A stretch of 64,000 bases of DNA from Rubrivirga sp. SAORIC476 (lineage in GTDB: Bacteria > Bacteroidota > Rhodothermia > Rhodothermales > Rubricoccaceae), in NCBI RefSeq assembly GCF_002283555.1, contig NZ_MVOI01000006.1, positions 576,040 to 640,039 of the forward strand, read 5' to 3'. A model generated the notes under the pieces. That model had not been told where the DNA came from, did not search any database, and saw only the letters and a program-made list of their open reading frames with translations. Each line of letters opens with the position of its first letter. Within the stretch, counting starts at the first letter, position 1. The translations under genes and the position numbers were made by a program. This document shows positions 54,656 through 62,639 of the stretch, piece by piece.

Positions 54656-54706
54656 GCGTGAGTAGGTAGGGGCTCCCGCTCCTCGCTCCCGCTCGCCGAA
54701 CGAGAA

Positions 54707-54741
54707 GAGGCCCGTCCCGGAGTTGATCCGGGGCGGGCCTC
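54707..54741. terminator. bidirectional terminator with 14-bp stem
   Basis: GAGGCCCGTCCCGG, 7-base loop, CCGGGGCGGGCCTC, in the gap between the convergent beta-barrel and baeRF genes. It is nearly the same sequence as the island terminator at 36,264. Confidence 0.85.
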
Positions 54742-54795
54742 CTTGATGTGAGCGAGCGGCGAAGTCTTGACGCCTCGCCGCTCCTTGCTCTCGGC

Positions 54796-55977
54796 TCAGA
54801 ACCGCAGCAGCGCGGCGGCGGGGCCGTGGGGGGCGAGGGCCTCGCGCCCAGCGTCCGAGTGGACGAGCTCCAGGCTGGCGCCCTGCTCCATGGCCTTGTC
54901 GAGCATGAGCTCCACGAGGTCCGGCACGGCCCGCACGTCGCCGCCGGTGGCCGCGTACGTGCCCTCGGTCTGGGTGGTCAGCATGCCCGAGGTCTGGTCC
55001 ACGCCTCCGGGGATCGTCTGGTCGCCGTCGACGACGAGCGTCATGACGCGCTGCTGGTTGAGCATCTCCAGCGTGTCGTCGAGTCCGACGACGGCGCGGG
55101 ACGAGAGCAGCTCCTGCACCTTGCCGAGCGTCTCGACCTCCTCCTTGGCCTCGACCTCGCGCTGGGCGGCGTCGGCGGCCTCGGCCACCTCGGCCGTCGA
55201 GGCGAGCGTGTCGCAGGGGAAGTTGCCCGCCACCTTCTGCCGGGTCGACTGGTCGAGCTTGTCGAGGAAGTCCGCCTCCATGTCGGCCGGGGCCGAGTAG
55301 AGGACGTGGCGGGCCTCCAGCGTCTTCGTGATCAGGTCGAGGGCATGCGCCGAGCGCTGAGCCTGCTGGCGGCGCAGCTCGGCCTTGCGGTCCTGCTTCT
55401 GGTCCTTCGAGACGAGATCGGTGACGGCGAATTCCTCGCCCTCCAGCTCATAGACCTCCTCGACGAGCCCAATCTGGGCGAAGAAGAAGCGGCTCTTGTG
55501 CATCGAGAGGAGCGCCAGCACGAAGCGGTCGTTCTCGTCACGCACGCGCGCCAGCGGACGGACGTACGGGTTGTCGGAGACGTGGACCATGTTCGGCAGC
55601 GTGACTGCCGTGCCGATCTGCTCGAACAGCCCGATCTCCTCGCACGCGAAGAAGACGACGCCGCGGCCGGTCCGCGGGAGCCCTGCCTCCAGCGCCTCAT
55701 GGATGCGCTCGCACTCGCGCTCGACGGCCTTCTTGTGCTCGCCGGCGTCGGCCAGGGCGCGGTCGCAGAGGTCCTTCAGGTTGGTCTGCCAGGCCGACCC
55801 GATGCGCGACTCGGGCGTCATGTCGAGGTACAGGCTGACGATCGGGGCGCCGTCGGAGCGGCTCTCGTTGAGGCGCGTCAGGTGGTCGGCCGAGAGGAAG
55901 TGGAAGCCGGGTGTGGTGGTCCGGCGACGCAGTTCGGCGAGGAGGGAGTCGCGTTCGGTGGGGGAGAGGGCGGACAT
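54796..55977 (-). CDS. baeRF-type (archaeo-eukaryotic release-factor-like) protein
   Basis: 393 residues from ATG 55977 (MSALSPTERDSLLAELRRRT). Features I associate with the bacterial eRF1-like (baeRF/host attachment) family: VSLYLDMTPESRIG, GRGVVFFACEEIGLFEQIGT, PNPY-like SDNPYVRPLARVRDENDRFV, LLSMHKSRFFFAQIGLVEEV, a charged coiled coil (about 270-300) and a C-terminal ALAPHGPAAALLRF. Family members are proposed to act on ribosomes, but evidence is limited. It follows the sigma-factor-like gene in the same direction. Confidence 0.75.
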   Translation of the reverse strand: MSALSPTERDSLLAELRRRTTTPGFHFLSADHLTRLNESRSDGAPIVSLYLDMTPESRIGSAWQTNLKDLCDRALADAGEHKKAVERECERIHEALEAGLPRTGRGVVFFACEEIGLFEQIGTAVTLPNMVHVSDNPYVRPLARVRDENDRFVLALLSMHKSRFFFAQIGLVEEVYELEGEEFAVTDLVSKDQKQDRKAELRRQQAQRSAHALDLITKTLEARHVLYSAPADMEADFLDKLDQSTRQKVAGNFPCDTLASTAEVAEAADAAQREVEAKEEVETLGKVQELLSSRAVVGLDDTLEMLNQQRVMTLVVDGDQTIPGGVDQTSGMLTTQTEGTYAATGGDVRAVPDLVELMLDKAMEQGASLELVHSDAGREALAPHGPAAALLRF

Positions 55978-56065
55978 AGACGAAGGGAGTGTGGGAGGGA
56001 GAAGGGAGGAGGGCGCGGGGAACGGCGTCTGCCGGTCTGTCCGTGCCACCCTGCGACGCGTTCCG

Positions 56066-56824
56066 TCAGGCGTCCGGCAGTGGGTCGCCGGTGTACGAGT
56101 CGATGGCCGGGTCGTCGTCGTGCGCGTCGTCGGTCGAGCCGAGGCGGGTCAGAAGGCCCTCACGGGCGAGGTTCATCGCGGCGGCGGTGTCCTTGAGCGA
56201 GGCGTCGAGGATCTGAGCGACCTCGGGGAGGCTCACCTCGAACTCGTCGTGCAGGACCACGGCCTGACGGGCCTCGGCCTGGAGCGACGCGTCGGCGAGG
56301 GCGGCCTGATCGTCGGCCGGCAGGTCGTCGACGGTGTCCTGGCGGAGGGTCGGGTCGGCGGGCTCAGAGCCGGCGATGATTTCCTCGTACGTGTCCACGT
56401 CGAACGGCTGGCGGAACTCGTAGAACTGCTCCCCGACGGCGTCCTGGTCCTCGTTCGTGGGCAGCTCCTCGTCGAGCGAGATGGCCTTGCGCTCGGCGTA
56501 GCGCTCCTCGCGGCGGGCGTAGCGAGCCAGCGAGCGCGTCTGGAGGCCGAGGAGCCACGCGCGGAAGGTCATCCGGTCGCCGTCGTAGCGCTCGCGGCGG
56601 TCCCAGGCGCGCAGCAAGGTCTCGCCGACGAGCTCGTCCGGCGTCAGGTCGACGACGGCTGTCGGGTCGACGGGCTCTTCGGAGACCACGTCGCGCTCGA
56701 CGGACAGCTGTCGCTCGGCGGCGTCGTGAAGGGTAGCGATGAAGGGGGCGAGGGCCTCTTCGAAGGCGTCGCGGTCACCGTCGAGGGCGCGGCGCCAGGG
56801 CTCTCGGGCCGGGCGGTCGGTCAT
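56066..56824 (-). CDS. RNA polymerase sigma factor-like (ECF-type) protein
   Basis: 252 residues from ATG 56824. A region-2-like segment (DAFEEALAPFIATLHDAAER, LTPDELVGETLLRAWDRRER, YDGDRMTFRAWLLGLQTRSL) and a region-4-like HTH (RQAVVLHDEFEVSLPEVAQI, LDASLKDTAAAMNLAREG) are separated by a long acidic insert (about 115-180, IISLDEELPTNEDQ-like). The region-4 motif is a looser match than in typical ECFs, so it might instead be an inactive relative. No anti-sigma gene is adjacent. Confidence 0.75.
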   Translation of the reverse strand: MTDRPAREPWRRALDGDRDAFEEALAPFIATLHDAAERQLSVERDVVSEEPVDPTAVVDLTPDELVGETLLRAWDRRERYDGDRMTFRAWLLGLQTRSLARYARREERYAERKAISLDEELPTNEDQDAVGEQFYEFRQPFDVDTYEEIIAGSEPADPTLRQDTVDDLPADDQAALADASLQAEARQAVVLHDEFEVSLPEVAQILDASLKDTAAAMNLAREGLLTRLGSTDDAHDDDPAIDSYTGDPLPDA

Positions 56825-56956
56825 GGGAGGGAGGGGAAAGCGAGAAGGGAGCCCGACCGCTTCGGGGCCGGTGGGTGTCAACCGGGCCGGGGCACGGGAG
56901 GATCCGCCCGGACGGGAGGAACGCGTTCAGGCGCAGTCCATGTCTGCTATGCCCCG

Positions 56957-56976
56957 CCGCCTCGGAGCCGAGGCGG
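56957..56976. repeat. intergenic palindrome CCGCCTCGGAGCCGAGGCGG
   Basis: Perfect 9-bp arms with an AG loop, 2 bp after the stop of the leftward EEP-family gene. It belongs to the dispersed palindrome family. Confidence 0.75.
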
Positions 56977-56978
56977 GC

Positions 56979-57968
56979 CTACTCGGCGAGCGTGACCACA
57001 ATGGGGAAGTGGTCGCTCACCGTGCGCGGGTCGTGGCTGTGGACGTAGCGCACGTCCACCACGCGGCGGTAGAGCGCCGGCGACAGCAGCACGTGGTCGA
57101 TGGCGCTGAACTCGCCCGCGTCGAACTGGCCGTCGCCGTTGCGGTCGTAGAACGATGTGAAGCGCTCGGCCTGCGGCACGTCGCCGATCACGTTGACGAG
57201 GTCGTCCTCGGGGCCCGGCCCGGCGCGCTTGACGGTCGCCAGCACGTCCGTGATGGGACGGTAGCCGCCGCGGTCCTGGACCTGATCGTCGAGGTCGTTG
57301 AAGTCGCCGAGGGCGATCACCTGCCGTCCCGCCTCGATCTCCTGCTGGACCAGCTGGCGGATGACCTCGGCCTGGGCCTCCCGGCGGTCGCGGCGGTCCA
57401 CGTCGTCCGGGCGGGCGAGGAAGTGGACACCGATGACGGTGACGGGCGTCCCGTCAGGCAGCGTGAGGCGCGCCCACAGGTTCTTCGAGACGCCGTACCG
57501 CGCGTCGCTGACGCCGACCGTCGCGCGCTCGTTCGTCCGCCCCTCGGCCTCGACGGGGAAGCGGGACAGCAGCCCCACGTCCTGCCCCGTGAACGAGTCC
57601 AGACCGTCGACCAGCACCGCGTCGTAGCCCAGGTCGGCGAGGCTCTCGTCGGCCATCCGCTGGAGCGTGGCGAGGTTCTCGGTCTCCGGGATCAGAACGA
57701 GGTCGGCGTCGAGGGTGCGAACGACCGCGGCGATGGCGTCGCGGTGGGCGCGGGCCGCGGCGGGGTCGCCCTTCCACGCGAACGTCGCCTCGCCCTCATC
57801 GCCCTCGCCATCGAACAGAAACTCGCCGTTGAAGGTGGCGATGCGGATGCCGTCGGCGCTCCAGACGGGCGGCGCCTCGACCTCGAACGGGCTCGCTGTC
57901 GGGCCGCTGGTGGGCGCGGGGCTGGCGCAGGCGCCGAGGAGGGCGAGGAGAACGAGGAGGCGAGGCAT
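56979..57968 (-). CDS. lipoprotein endonuclease/exonuclease/phosphatase
   Basis: 329 residues from ATG 57968 with a lipobox (LLALLGAC); an ATG two codons upstream is equally possible. EEP fold: IRIATFNGEFLF (N), LDADLVLIPETENLATLQR (E), VGLLSRFPVEAEGRTNERAT, TVIGVHFLARPDDVDRRDRR, VIALGDFNDLDDQVQD (D-x-N) and the final VSDHFPIVVTLAE (S-D-H). All active-site positions are intact. It is probably an extracellular phosphodiesterase acting on nucleic acid or phosphoesters, and the substrate is unknown. Confidence 0.9.
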   Translation of the reverse strand: MPRLLVLLALLGACASPAPTSGPTASPFEVEAPPVWSADGIRIATFNGEFLFDGEGDEGEATFAWKGDPAAARAHRDAIAAVVRTLDADLVLIPETENLATLQRMADESLADLGYDAVLVDGLDSFTGQDVGLLSRFPVEAEGRTNERATVGVSDARYGVSKNLWARLTLPDGTPVTVIGVHFLARPDDVDRRDRREAQAEVIRQLVQQEIEAGRQVIALGDFNDLDDQVQDRGGYRPITDVLATVKRAGPGPEDDLVNVIGDVPQAERFTSFYDRNGDGQFDAGEFSAIDHVLLSPALYRRVVDVRYVHSHDPRTVSDHFPIVVTLAE

Positions 57969-57973
57969 CGGCA

Positions 57974-58006
57974 CAAAAAAAGGGGCGCGCCCGTCGGACG
58001 CGCCCC
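57974..58006 (-). terminator. intrinsic terminator of the cell-wall hydrolase gene
   Basis: GGGGCGCG / CGCGCCCC stem (57,982-58,006) followed on the minus strand by seven U (the A-run 57,975-57,981). It is the most canonical rho-independent terminator in the window, 24 bp after the leftward SleB-like gene. Confidence 0.92.
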
Positions 58007-58029
58007 CTCAGCCGGGGATCCGGAGTCGC

Positions 58030-58647
58030 CTATAGATGCAGCGCCGCCGCGACACCGGAGTAGAACCGGAAGCGGCGCGGGTCGACGCGGTAGCCGGTCG
58101 GGTTGACGGGCGCATGGCCCGTCGACCAGTTCGGGGCGCGGCCTCCCACCATCGAGCGCTCGCTGTAGAAGTGGCGCGTCCGCTTCGGGAAGGGGCGCTC
58201 CGACGCATCGGCGTGGTAGACCGCGTGGGCGACCTCCAGGGCCTGGACGAAGGCGGGCGAATCCGTGGAGGGCGCCAGCGACGTGTACAGGCGCCGCTTC
58301 GGGCTGCCGGGGTTGAAGGCGCTGAACTGGTACGGGTCGAGGACGGTGCCCTCGTACGTCGTGACCCCGCGATAGCCGGTCTCGACACGGTTGCGGATCA
58401 CCCAGGCGACGAGCTCCTGCTCCTCGGCGCGCTTCGTCTCCGAGTAGATGCACCGGGCCAGCCACAGCACGTCGTCGGTGACGGCGTCGAGGTCGAAGGC
58501 CGGCGGCGCGTCAGAGACGAGCATCACCGGCACCGGGGTGGTGTCGGTGGTGGTGGCGTGGATCGTGTAGAAGAGGCCGAGGAGTGGCAGCGAGCCAGCG
58601 ATGACGACCGTGAGTCCCGTGGCAGTCTTCCTGAGAGCAGTGCGCAT
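58030..58647 (-). CDS. SleB-like cell-wall hydrolase
   Basis: 205 residues. One N-terminal membrane/signal segment (LTVVIAGSLPLLGLFYTIHA). Hydrolase_2 (SleB) motifs follow: VLWLARCIYSETKRAEEQEL with the catalytic Glu, VAWVIRNRVETGYRG, VLDPYQFSAFNPGS and AVYHADASERPFPKRTRHFY. The domain cleaves peptidoglycan in spore-cortex and other murein enzymes. This organism is not expected to sporulate, so a role in vegetative wall remodelling is more likely. It ends at a strong terminator. Confidence 0.88.
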   Translation of the reverse strand: MRTALRKTATGLTVVIAGSLPLLGLFYTIHATTTDTTPVPVMLVSDAPPAFDLDAVTDDVLWLARCIYSETKRAEEQELVAWVIRNRVETGYRGVTTYEGTVLDPYQFSAFNPGSPKRRLYTSLAPSTDSPAFVQALEVAHAVYHADASERPFPKRTRHFYSERSMVGGRAPNWSTGHAPVNPTGYRVDPRRFRFYSGVAAALHL

Positions 58648-58925
58648 GCGTGTCCGGTGGGTGAGCCTGAGTCCGACGAGTGGGGTTCAACGCGAGAACC
58701 CGGCCGGAATCGTGAAGGCGTAGCGGAGGCGCAGTAGAGGCGGTGCGAAGTGAGGAGGACACGGGGAATCCAACGTCCTGGCGCGCTCCAAACCGTGTGC
58801 CCAAACGGTCTTTTCACAGGCCCTGGGGGTCTCGGGCGCCCTAGACGCGGTGTTATGGCTACCGCTCGCTGCCGAGTGGCGTCCGCCGTGGACACCGCTC
58901 TGACTCTCTCACTGGACACTCCGCC

Positions 58926-60101
58926 ATGCCGTCCTCCGGTCTCCGCCTCCTCGTCGACGCCAACATCCCGGACGCCGAGACGGCCTTCGGACCTCTGGGA
59001 AGCGTGCGCACGATACCTGGGCACGCCATCACCCGCGACGCCCTGGCCGAGGTGGACGCGCTCGTCGTCCGGAGCGTCACGCGGGTGGACGCGGCGCTGG
59101 TGGAAGGGACGCCCGTGCGGTTCGTCGGCACCGCGACGGCGGGCGTGGACCACGTCGATGAGGACGCCCTCGCGGGGCTCGGCATCGCGTTCGCGTCGGC
59201 GCCGGGCTCCAACGCGGCCTCGGTCGTGGACTACGTGCTGGCCGCGCTGCTCGCCGTCGCGGCACACCGCGGTGAGACGCTGGCCGGGCGGACGCTCGGC
59301 ATCGTCGGCCTCGGGGAGGTCGGAGGGCGGCTGGCACGGCGGGCGGCGGCTCTTGGGCTGGACGTGCTGGCCTGCGACCCGCCCCGCGCGGCAGCGGGGC
59401 ATGCGGACCACGACTACCACTCCCTCGGCGACGTGCTCGACCAGTCGGACATCGTCTCACTCCACACACCGCTGACCACGCCCGCTCAGAGCCCGTGGCC
59501 CACCCTCGGCCTGATCGCCGAGGCGGACCGGCTGCGCCCCCACGCGTGGCTCGTCAACGCCGCCCGCGGGCGCGTCGTCACGCCCGAGGCTGCGTTCGCG
59601 CTGGCCGCCAGCCGCCCGGTCGTCCTCGACGTGTGGCCCAACGAGCCGCAGCCCGACCCGGCGCTGGTCGACGCGGTCGCGCTCGGGACGCCGCACATCG
59701 CGGGCTACGCGCTCGACGGCAAGCACCGCGGCACCGCCATGATCGCCGCCGCGCTGTATGCCTGGGCCGGCCTCGGCCGCCCGGCAGAGCGCCTCGGCGA
59801 CTCTGCCCATCTCGTCGCCGAGGTCACAGATTCTTCCGGGGGGGTGCCGGACCCGACCGCTTGGCTCGACGCCCTCGCTCGCCAGGCCGCCGACATCCGC
59901 GGTGACGACGCCCGCTTCCGGGCTGCGCTGGCCGGGACCACTGGGGACCGCCGCGCCGCCGCCTTCGCCGCATTGCGCAAGACCTACCCCGTCCGCCGCG
60001 AGATGGATCGCTACACGGTCCGCGGCCCGATCCCGGAGGCGGTGCAGACGGCGGTGTCGGAGGGGCTGGGGATGCGCCTCAGCCTAGCAAGCGGGCTTTG
60101 A
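58926..60101 (+). CDS. pdxB: 4-phosphoerythronate dehydrogenase (PdxB)
   Basis: 391 residues. N-terminal substrate domain with the PdxB opening (LRLLVDANIPDAETAFGPLG), VVRSVTRVDAALVEGTPVRF, FVGTATAGVDHVDEDAL, Rossmann NAD-binding GRTLGIVGLGEVGGRLARRA, SDIVSLHTPLTTPAQSPWPT, WLVNAARGRVVTPEA, VVLDVWPNEPQPDPALVDAV and HIAGYALDGKHRGTAM. The C-terminal dimerisation domain is present. It oxidises 4-phosphoerythronate in the DXP-independent route to pyridoxal phosphate. Its 3' end overlaps the convergent LytTR gene by 23 bp. Confidence 0.93.
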   Translation: MPSSGLRLLVDANIPDAETAFGPLGSVRTIPGHAITRDALAEVDALVVRSVTRVDAALVEGTPVRFVGTATAGVDHVDEDALAGLGIAFASAPGSNAASVVDYVLAALLAVAAHRGETLAGRTLGIVGLGEVGGRLARRAAALGLDVLACDPPRAAAGHADHDYHSLGDVLDQSDIVSLHTPLTTPAQSPWPTLGLIAEADRLRPHAWLVNAARGRVVTPEAAFALAASRPVVLDVWPNEPQPDPALVDAVALGTPHIAGYALDGKHRGTAMIAAALYAWAGLGRPAERLGDSAHLVAEVTDSSGGVPDPTAWLDALARQAADIRGDDARFRAALAGTTGDRRAAAFAALRKTYPVRREMDRYTVRGPIPEAVQTAVSEGLGMRLSLASGL

Positions 60102-60777
60102 GCGTCTTGTAGCGCGTTCGTCCCACGGGGATCTCCTCGCCCGATGCAAGGACGGCCGTATACCGGCTCCCCGCGCGGACGGTCAGCCGGACGACCTCGT
60201 CGATGCGGAGGAGGAAGGAGCGGTGGACGCGCTCGAACGCGGGCGGCAGCACGGCGAGCAGTCGGTCGAGCGACTTGTCGTGGACGCGCCGGGTGCCATC
60301 GCGAAGGACGAGCTCGGCGTAGGACCCGGCCGCCTCCACGTAGGCCACGTCCGCGACCGGGATCAGGTCGATCCGCCCCACCCCACGCACGGCCAGGACG
60401 GCCGCGGCGTGCTCGGCGCGCCGCACGCCGCGGAGCCGCTCCAGGGTGGTCCGCAGTCGGTCCACACCGAACGGCTTGCCCACGAAGTCGAGCACGCCGA
60501 TCTCGAAGGCCTGGAGCGCCCGGTCGGTGTGGGCCGACACCACGACCGTGTGGAAGGCACCCGCGACGGACGCCGTCAGCAGGTCGAAGCCATCGCGTCC
60601 GTTGAGGTTGAGATCGAGAAAGACCACGTCGACGTCGGCCTCGGCGAGGTGGGCCTGCGCCGAGGCGAGGTCGCGGCACGCGGTCACCTGGGCGATCTCG
60701 TCGCCCGCCTCCTGACGGAGGAGGCGTTCCAGGCGTCGGGCCACGACGGGCTCGTCTTCGACGATGAGGATGCGCAT
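60079..60777 (-). CDS. LytTR-family response regulator
   Basis: 232 residues. REC domain (1-120) with phospho-Asp55 in VVFLDLNLNGRDG, T/S in VVVSAHTD and Lys in VGKPFGVDRL; then a LytTR DNA-binding domain (VGRIDLIPVADVAYVEAAGS, YAELVLRDGTRRVHDKSL, FERVHRSFLLRIDEVVRL, GEEIPVGRTRYKTLKARLLG). Its start overlaps the kinase stop by one base (TGATG), so the two form a two-component system. LytTR proteins commonly control surface or secretion functions; the targets are unknown. Confidence 0.94.
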   Translation of the reverse strand: MRILIVEDEPVVARRLERLLRQEAGDEIAQVTACRDLASAQAHLAEADVDVVFLDLNLNGRDGFDLLTASVAGAFHTVVVSAHTDRALQAFEIGVLDFVGKPFGVDRLRTTLERLRGVRRAEHAAAVLAVRGVGRIDLIPVADVAYVEAAGSYAELVLRDGTRRVHDKSLDRLLAVLPPAFERVHRSFLLRIDEVVRLTVRAGSRYTAVLASGEEIPVGRTRYKTLKARLLG

Positions 60778-62489
60778 CAGGCCGACAGCGGAGGGAGAAC
60801 CGGAAGGTCGAGCCGCGTGACCCAGGCGTCACCTTCCACCGCCGAAGCCAGCGTCCACGGCCCGGAGACGCTCTCCGCCAGACGCGCGCGGACGTAGCCG
60901 AGACCCCCTCGCTCCGGTCTGGAGGGGGCGTCGAGGTCGGCGAGGGGCGTGGTGAGGGTGTACCGCCGCGTGGTCCCTGCCCGGTCCTCTCGGAGCCGAA
61001 AGCGCACCGTGCCGTCGGCGTAGGCGTTGTGCGTGATGGCGTTCTCGAGCAGCGTGTGGATCACCGCCGGAGGGATCGGCGCGGTGCCGTCCACACTGTC
61101 GGCGTCGAGGTCGAAGCGGACTTCGCGGCGGAAGCCCATCACGTCGAGGTGAGCCCGGCACAGGGCGAGTTCGCGGGCCATCGGGATGAGGGGCTCGCCC
61201 GAGACATCCGCCAGCATCCGGAGTTCGTCGGCCAGCGCCTCCAGCACGCGGACGCCGGTGGCCGGGTCGGTCTCGATCCACTCCATCACCGAGGTCAGCG
61301 TGTTCATCAGGAAGTGGGGCTGGAGGTGCGTCTTGAGGAGCTCGGCCTCCAACCGTGCCGCCTCGGCGCGTGCCACCTCGTAGCGTCGCCGCTCGTCCCG
61401 GGACTGCAACCCGAGCGACGCCAGCAGCCCGGCGAGGAGCACGCCGAAGGCCGGGAAGAAGGCCGTGTCCATGAACCGGTAGCCGGTCGCGAGCAGCGCC
61501 AGCAGGCAGACCGCCACGCCCACCAGACCGAGCCACGCGCCGGGCCGACGGCGTCGGGCGGCCCACGCCGTGATGCCCAGGGCGGACGGGAGCGCGACCC
61601 AGAAGACGAGCAGCGCCTTCGTGTCGTACCCACCCGGAGACAGCAGCGCGAGCCCGACCGCGAGGGCCAGCAGCCCCACGACGCGCCATCGCCGCGGGAC
61701 CTGAAACTGGACGAGAAACACCATCGGCAGGAGCAGGGCGACGATGCTCGTCAGCCCGGTCACGGCCAGCAGGCGCAGCAGGTGGAGGTCGTACGTGTAG
61801 CCGACGACCCAGCGCCAGCTCTCCGCCGCGAGCAGCGCCGCGACCGCCAGGCACAGCACCGCCACCAGCAGGTACGGCGTTCGCCGTCGGTCAACCGCCC
61901 AGAGCACGCCGTAGTAGAGGGCGACGAGCACGAACCCGCCCAGGAACACGAGCGCGAGCAGAGAGCCGCGGGCGGAGAGCGCCGCCAGGGTCGGGAGGTC
62001 GCCCACGGTCATGCCATGGACATACCCGCGAACGCTGGCGGGGCGCCGGAACGTCGACATGCGCAGGGCGAGGGTGTGCGTGCCTGAGCCTGCGAGGGAG
62101 TCGGGCACGGCGTAGACGGCGTCGATCGGCCCCGGCACCTCGCCCGCCCGCGTCGTCCCGACCTGGCCGCTCTGCCCGATCCGGACACCGTCCCAGTACA
62201 CCTCGCGGGCCGCGACGGCATATACCGCGATGCCGAGCGGAGCCGCGCCAGGGTCGAGGGCGACCTGCGTCCGGACCCAGAAGACGGCCTGGGTGTCGGG
62301 AGGGGCAGAAACCGACCGAACGAGCCAGTCGGCGTCGTCCCAGCCGGGCCGCGCCCAACGCGCGTCGTCGCCCAGGCGGACACGCACCTCATGGATTGGG
62401 GTCACCTCTTGCGCGCGGCCCGCACCGGAGAGCAGGGCCAGCACGACGAACGCGGCGAGGCGGAGGGGCACAGAGCGGGGCGACGTCAT
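60777..62489 (-). CDS. LytS-type sensor histidine kinase with 7TM module
   Basis: 570 residues with a signal peptide (LRLAAFVVLALLSGAGRAQ). A periplasmic galactose-binding-like sensor (about 25-165; WVRTQVALDPGAAPLGI, TLALRMSTFRRPASVRG), a seven-helix membrane module (about 180-380) of the 7TMR-DISM kind, then the His_kinase region with HLQPHFLMNTLTSVMEWIET (phospho-His) and an HATPase (IPPAVIHTLLENAITHN, GLGYVRARLAES). It pairs with the following LytTR regulator by stop-start overlap. The ligand is not predictable. Confidence 0.92.
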   Translation of the reverse strand: MTSPRSVPLRLAAFVVLALLSGAGRAQEVTPIHEVRVRLGDDARWARPGWDDADWLVRSVSAPPDTQAVFWVRTQVALDPGAAPLGIAVYAVAAREVYWDGVRIGQSGQVGTTRAGEVPGPIDAVYAVPDSLAGSGTHTLALRMSTFRRPASVRGYVHGMTVGDLPTLAALSARGSLLALVFLGGFVLVALYYGVLWAVDRRRTPYLLVAVLCLAVAALLAAESWRWVVGYTYDLHLLRLLAVTGLTSIVALLLPMVFLVQFQVPRRWRVVGLLALAVGLALLSPGGYDTKALLVFWVALPSALGITAWAARRRRPGAWLGLVGVAVCLLALLATGYRFMDTAFFPAFGVLLAGLLASLGLQSRDERRRYEVARAEAARLEAELLKTHLQPHFLMNTLTSVMEWIETDPATGVRVLEALADELRMLADVSGEPLIPMARELALCRAHLDVMGFRREVRFDLDADSVDGTAPIPPAVIHTLLENAITHNAYADGTVRFRLREDRAGTTRRYTLTTPLADLDAPSRPERGGLGYVRARLAESVSGPWTLASAVEGDAWVTRLDLPVLPPLSA

Positions 62490-62639
62490 GTGTCCATCCT
62501 ACGCCGCGTGTCGAGGTTGTGTGAGTCGTTCACGCGGCAGGCGAGCCGTTCACCCGTGGGCGTGTATCCCATTCGGGCAGGGGGCCGTGAGGCGGGCAGG
62601 CCGATCCAGCCTCCTGTTCACTTCGTCCCCCGCGCTCCC

